Shown here one piece after another: positions 24,767-26,992 of a stretch of 26,992 nt of DNA (position 1 is the stretch's first letter; every line of letters begins with the position of its first letter). Below the pieces are notes generated by a model. The model searched no databases, had not been told where the DNA came from, and saw only the letters and a list, made by a program, of their open reading frames with translations. A program made the translations under genes and the position numbers. Source of the DNA: Obelidium mucronatum. Its lineage: Eukaryota; Chytridiomycota; Chytridiomycetes; Chytridiales; Chytriomycetaceae. Location of the stretch: contig JAIVFH010000334.1 in the NCBI GenBank assembly GCA_025765595.1, positions 1-26,992 of the forward strand, read 5' to 3'.

Positions 24767-26992
24767 ATGAGTGTTTTTGGAGGAACTGGGTTCTCGTTCC
24801 TCCAACCGCCTTCGGCATCCTCTTCATCCCAACAGACCACTCAGCCACAGTCAGCCATACATGAGACTGCTGGTAAAAGCGGACAGAAACGATTTGGAAA
24901 TCGATCTCTTGTTGTCTCCAGTTCTGCTCCAACAAACACAACATCGACTCCATTCTACGGATCAACATCTTTATTTACGGCGGATAACAATGTTGCAAAT
25001 CGGGAGAGTAATTTCAGCAGTGGGGCGGCTACTCCCTTGGACGAAGATGAACTCTTGGAGCTCAGACAATCCAGATTCACTGAAAAGAAAGTCACGGGGT
25101 GTTTATACGACAAGGTGTGCTTCTTCGCTGTTCTTATTGTGCAATCTACTGCGAGGACGGCTCTTGAAAGATTAAAATTGTTTGGTTTCTTGATTCACGA
25201 CAGTTGAAAGATGAACGACCGGCGTTGAAAGAATGGTACATCCAGCAAGGGAAAATATTGCCGGATAATGCTCAAGTCTCTCTTGATAATGCTATCGCGA
25301 TGGTGGGAGAGTGTTTGGACATGTGTCCTGAGTATGAACGCCATGAACGATGGTTTCGGGATGCTTTGTTTCCGTTTGAAAAGGTTTCCTGATGGTTTTA
25401 TTATGACTGAGGAAAACTCGTAGCGTTTCTTATACGAGAGGGCTCTTTTGCTCGCGTTTTCAAATAGATTCCTGGAACAAATGATGTGGATCATACCAAA
25501 GCTGTAAAGAGATATCGCAGATCTGCTTCAGACAACTTTACTGTCCTGCCATGTGATGTTCGGCCACCGCATGTTCTTGTGGTAAGTTCCACTGCCGTTC
25601 GTTCTTTTGGCGTGTTGAAAAAATAACATCAACCATCCCTTAAACCAGAAAACATTGGATTACTTGTTTAGAGACCTGCTTCCCCAATACCCACTGCTTG
25701 AAACACATGGATTCATAAGAGATCGAACTCGCGGCATCAGAAATGACTTTACCATTCAGAATTATCGTGGAATGGAAGCGATTGAATGCCATGAGCGAAT
25801 TGCCCGTTATCACATCATGTGTACATCTCAACTCGTTCAATCGGAAAGTTTCTCTGTCCAACAGGAACAGGAACAGATGCGCAAAAGTAAAACATTGTCT
25901 TGAATTCTACAACGAAGCTGGACTAAATATCACAACATATAACAAACAAAAAATTAAGCACTGCAAAGTCTTCGTGAATATTACGCCGATATGAAAACGG
26001 CAGGCATCCACTGCCCCAATGAACCAGAATTCCAAGCCTACTACATCCTCTCTCATATCTGGCAAAACGAAACCTTTACGCTTGCAGAGAGTCTAGCTCC
26101 ACATATTTACAATCATCCGCACGTACAATTAGCCCTTCGTCTCCAGTACCTGCGCAAAGCGCCACAGGATCTCAAGAACGGGGATTTAGTCACACTCGTG
26201 GTGGTGTGAACGCATACACCGAGTTTTTCAGAACGTTGCAGCATTCAGCCACACCGTACCTGTTTGCTGCGATTTTGCATATGGACTTTGACGTGATCCG
26301 ATGCAATGCATTAATGAGCATGAACAAGTGTTTATTTGACTTTGAGCCGCATGTTTCCGTGGTTGAGATTGTTGACTTGCTTGGTCTTGATGATGTTTCT
26401 GAGGCAGTTTCCATTTTGGAGTACTATGGAGTGGCTGTGGACCACAACCAGATGGACGAGAATTTGAGTGTTGCTCTCATTGGAAAGACTGTTTCGACTG
26501 TAGATGGGAGGACGAAAGTATCGTCGAAGCCTTTTCATGGTTTGATTTTTTTAGTATTAATTGGTGTACTTCCATTTAACTTATACTCCTCCCTTTTTCT
26601 CTATTTTGGTTGTCTTCAACCTCAGTCAAACAACGTGTGAATTTAGTTCAGCGACCATCTCAACGCTTAGTAAATAGCAAGATGGGAATGCTCGACTGGA
26701 TGAAATTCTGGATGGATCTTATTTGGGGCCAGCTGGTCTTGTTCCAAAGCCCCATGGGTACATTGCCAGACCCAAACATTGGCCCGTTGACTCCCGCAGC
26801 AAACGCAAACATATTTCCGACAAAGATCGTCAGGAATCGGTTACACCCAACTCCTCGTTCAAGTTTGTAAGTGACGGTGGGGGACTCAAGTTCCCGAATT
26901 TTCCAGCAACCAAGCTGGCTCAGATGCCGCCTGCAGCATCTAATGGCGGTTTCATTGAAACTGTGAAGCCAGCACCCGCTCTGCCTCAAAAC
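24767..26992 (+). CDS. SAC3: SAC3/GANP-family mRNA-export protein (3' end beyond window)
   Basis: Sac3/GANP is the scaffold of TREX-2, which couples transcription to mRNA export at the nuclear pore. Exons: 24767-25114, 25204-25383, 25468-25581, 25649-25886, 25959-26145, 26190-26539, then 26626-26634 and 26682-26992 (open at the edge). The N-terminus FGGTGFSFLQPP has FG-type residues. The SAC3 domain starts with the hallmark VGECLDMCPEYERHER, then AVKRYRRSASDN, LPCDVRPPHVL, LDYLFRDLLPQ and FIRDRTRGIRNDFTIQN. It continues LREYYADM, EFQAYYILSHI, NAYTEFFRTL and a PCI-like end (EIVDLLGLDDVSEAVSILEYYG). The family is certain. The step at 26146-26189 is a 44 bp GT-AG intron or a frameshift. The stretch 26540-26681 could be one 142 bp intron instead of two. 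Other family members (THP3, Sac3D1-like) are possible, since the C-terminus is unseen. Confidence 0.85.

Overview
The window reads as nuclear DNA of a fungus, most likely an early-diverging, flagellated (chytrid-type) one. It has spliced genes with mostly 45-150 bp GT-AG introns and no bacterial-style operons. It carries a dynactin p50 (dynamitin) gene, two fungal Kch1/Prm6-type potassium-channel genes, a SAC3/GANP gene and many GATA factors. One perfect RFX X-box half-site pair, typical of ciliary genes in opisthokonts, points to a zoosporic lineage. The placement is inference; no ribosomal marker is present.

Layout. (1) Positions 1-1711, plus strand: the last exons of an unrecognised coiled-coil-like protein, then dynamitin starting only 35 bp later. 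(2) Positions 1802-10744, minus strand: a tight run of five membrane-protein genes. Three are tandem paralogues with a Pro- or Thr-rich N-terminal segment and one membrane span. Two of these carry a C-terminal SH3 domain; the third has lost it and ends 65 bp from a 647 bp MITE-like element with TA target-site duplication. Two tandem Kch-type channel genes follow, with identical exon architecture and proline-rich tails. (3) Positions 11139-13054, plus strand: a 5'-truncated cytochrome P450 fragment and an intronless orphan gene behind the X-box. (4) Positions 13286-24621, plus strand: eight GATA zinc-finger genes head to tail in 11.3 kb. (5) Positions 24767-26992, plus strand: the 5' part of a SAC3/GANP-family mRNA-export gene, running off the window.

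The GATA array is the outstanding feature. Most members share one plan: an N-terminal LPS(I/F)-type motif, a first GATA-like finger in various stages of decay, a phase-1 intron just after that finger, a canonical CX2CX17-18CX2C GATA finger, and in four members a C-terminal helix-like motif around 'DALLxLAxAS'. One member has three fingers and one has lost the first finger entirely. Promoters and first introns of several members are rich in TGATAA/AGATAA sites, which suggests auto- or cross-regulation.

The membrane cluster may be functionally coherent, since SH3-bearing single-pass proteins sit beside channels with polyproline tails, but that is inference. All splice models here were made by eye from GT-AG sites, frame continuity and paralogue comparison. 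Most close exactly in frame. The uncertain ones (GATA gene 4 intron 1, SAC3 last introns) are flagged.
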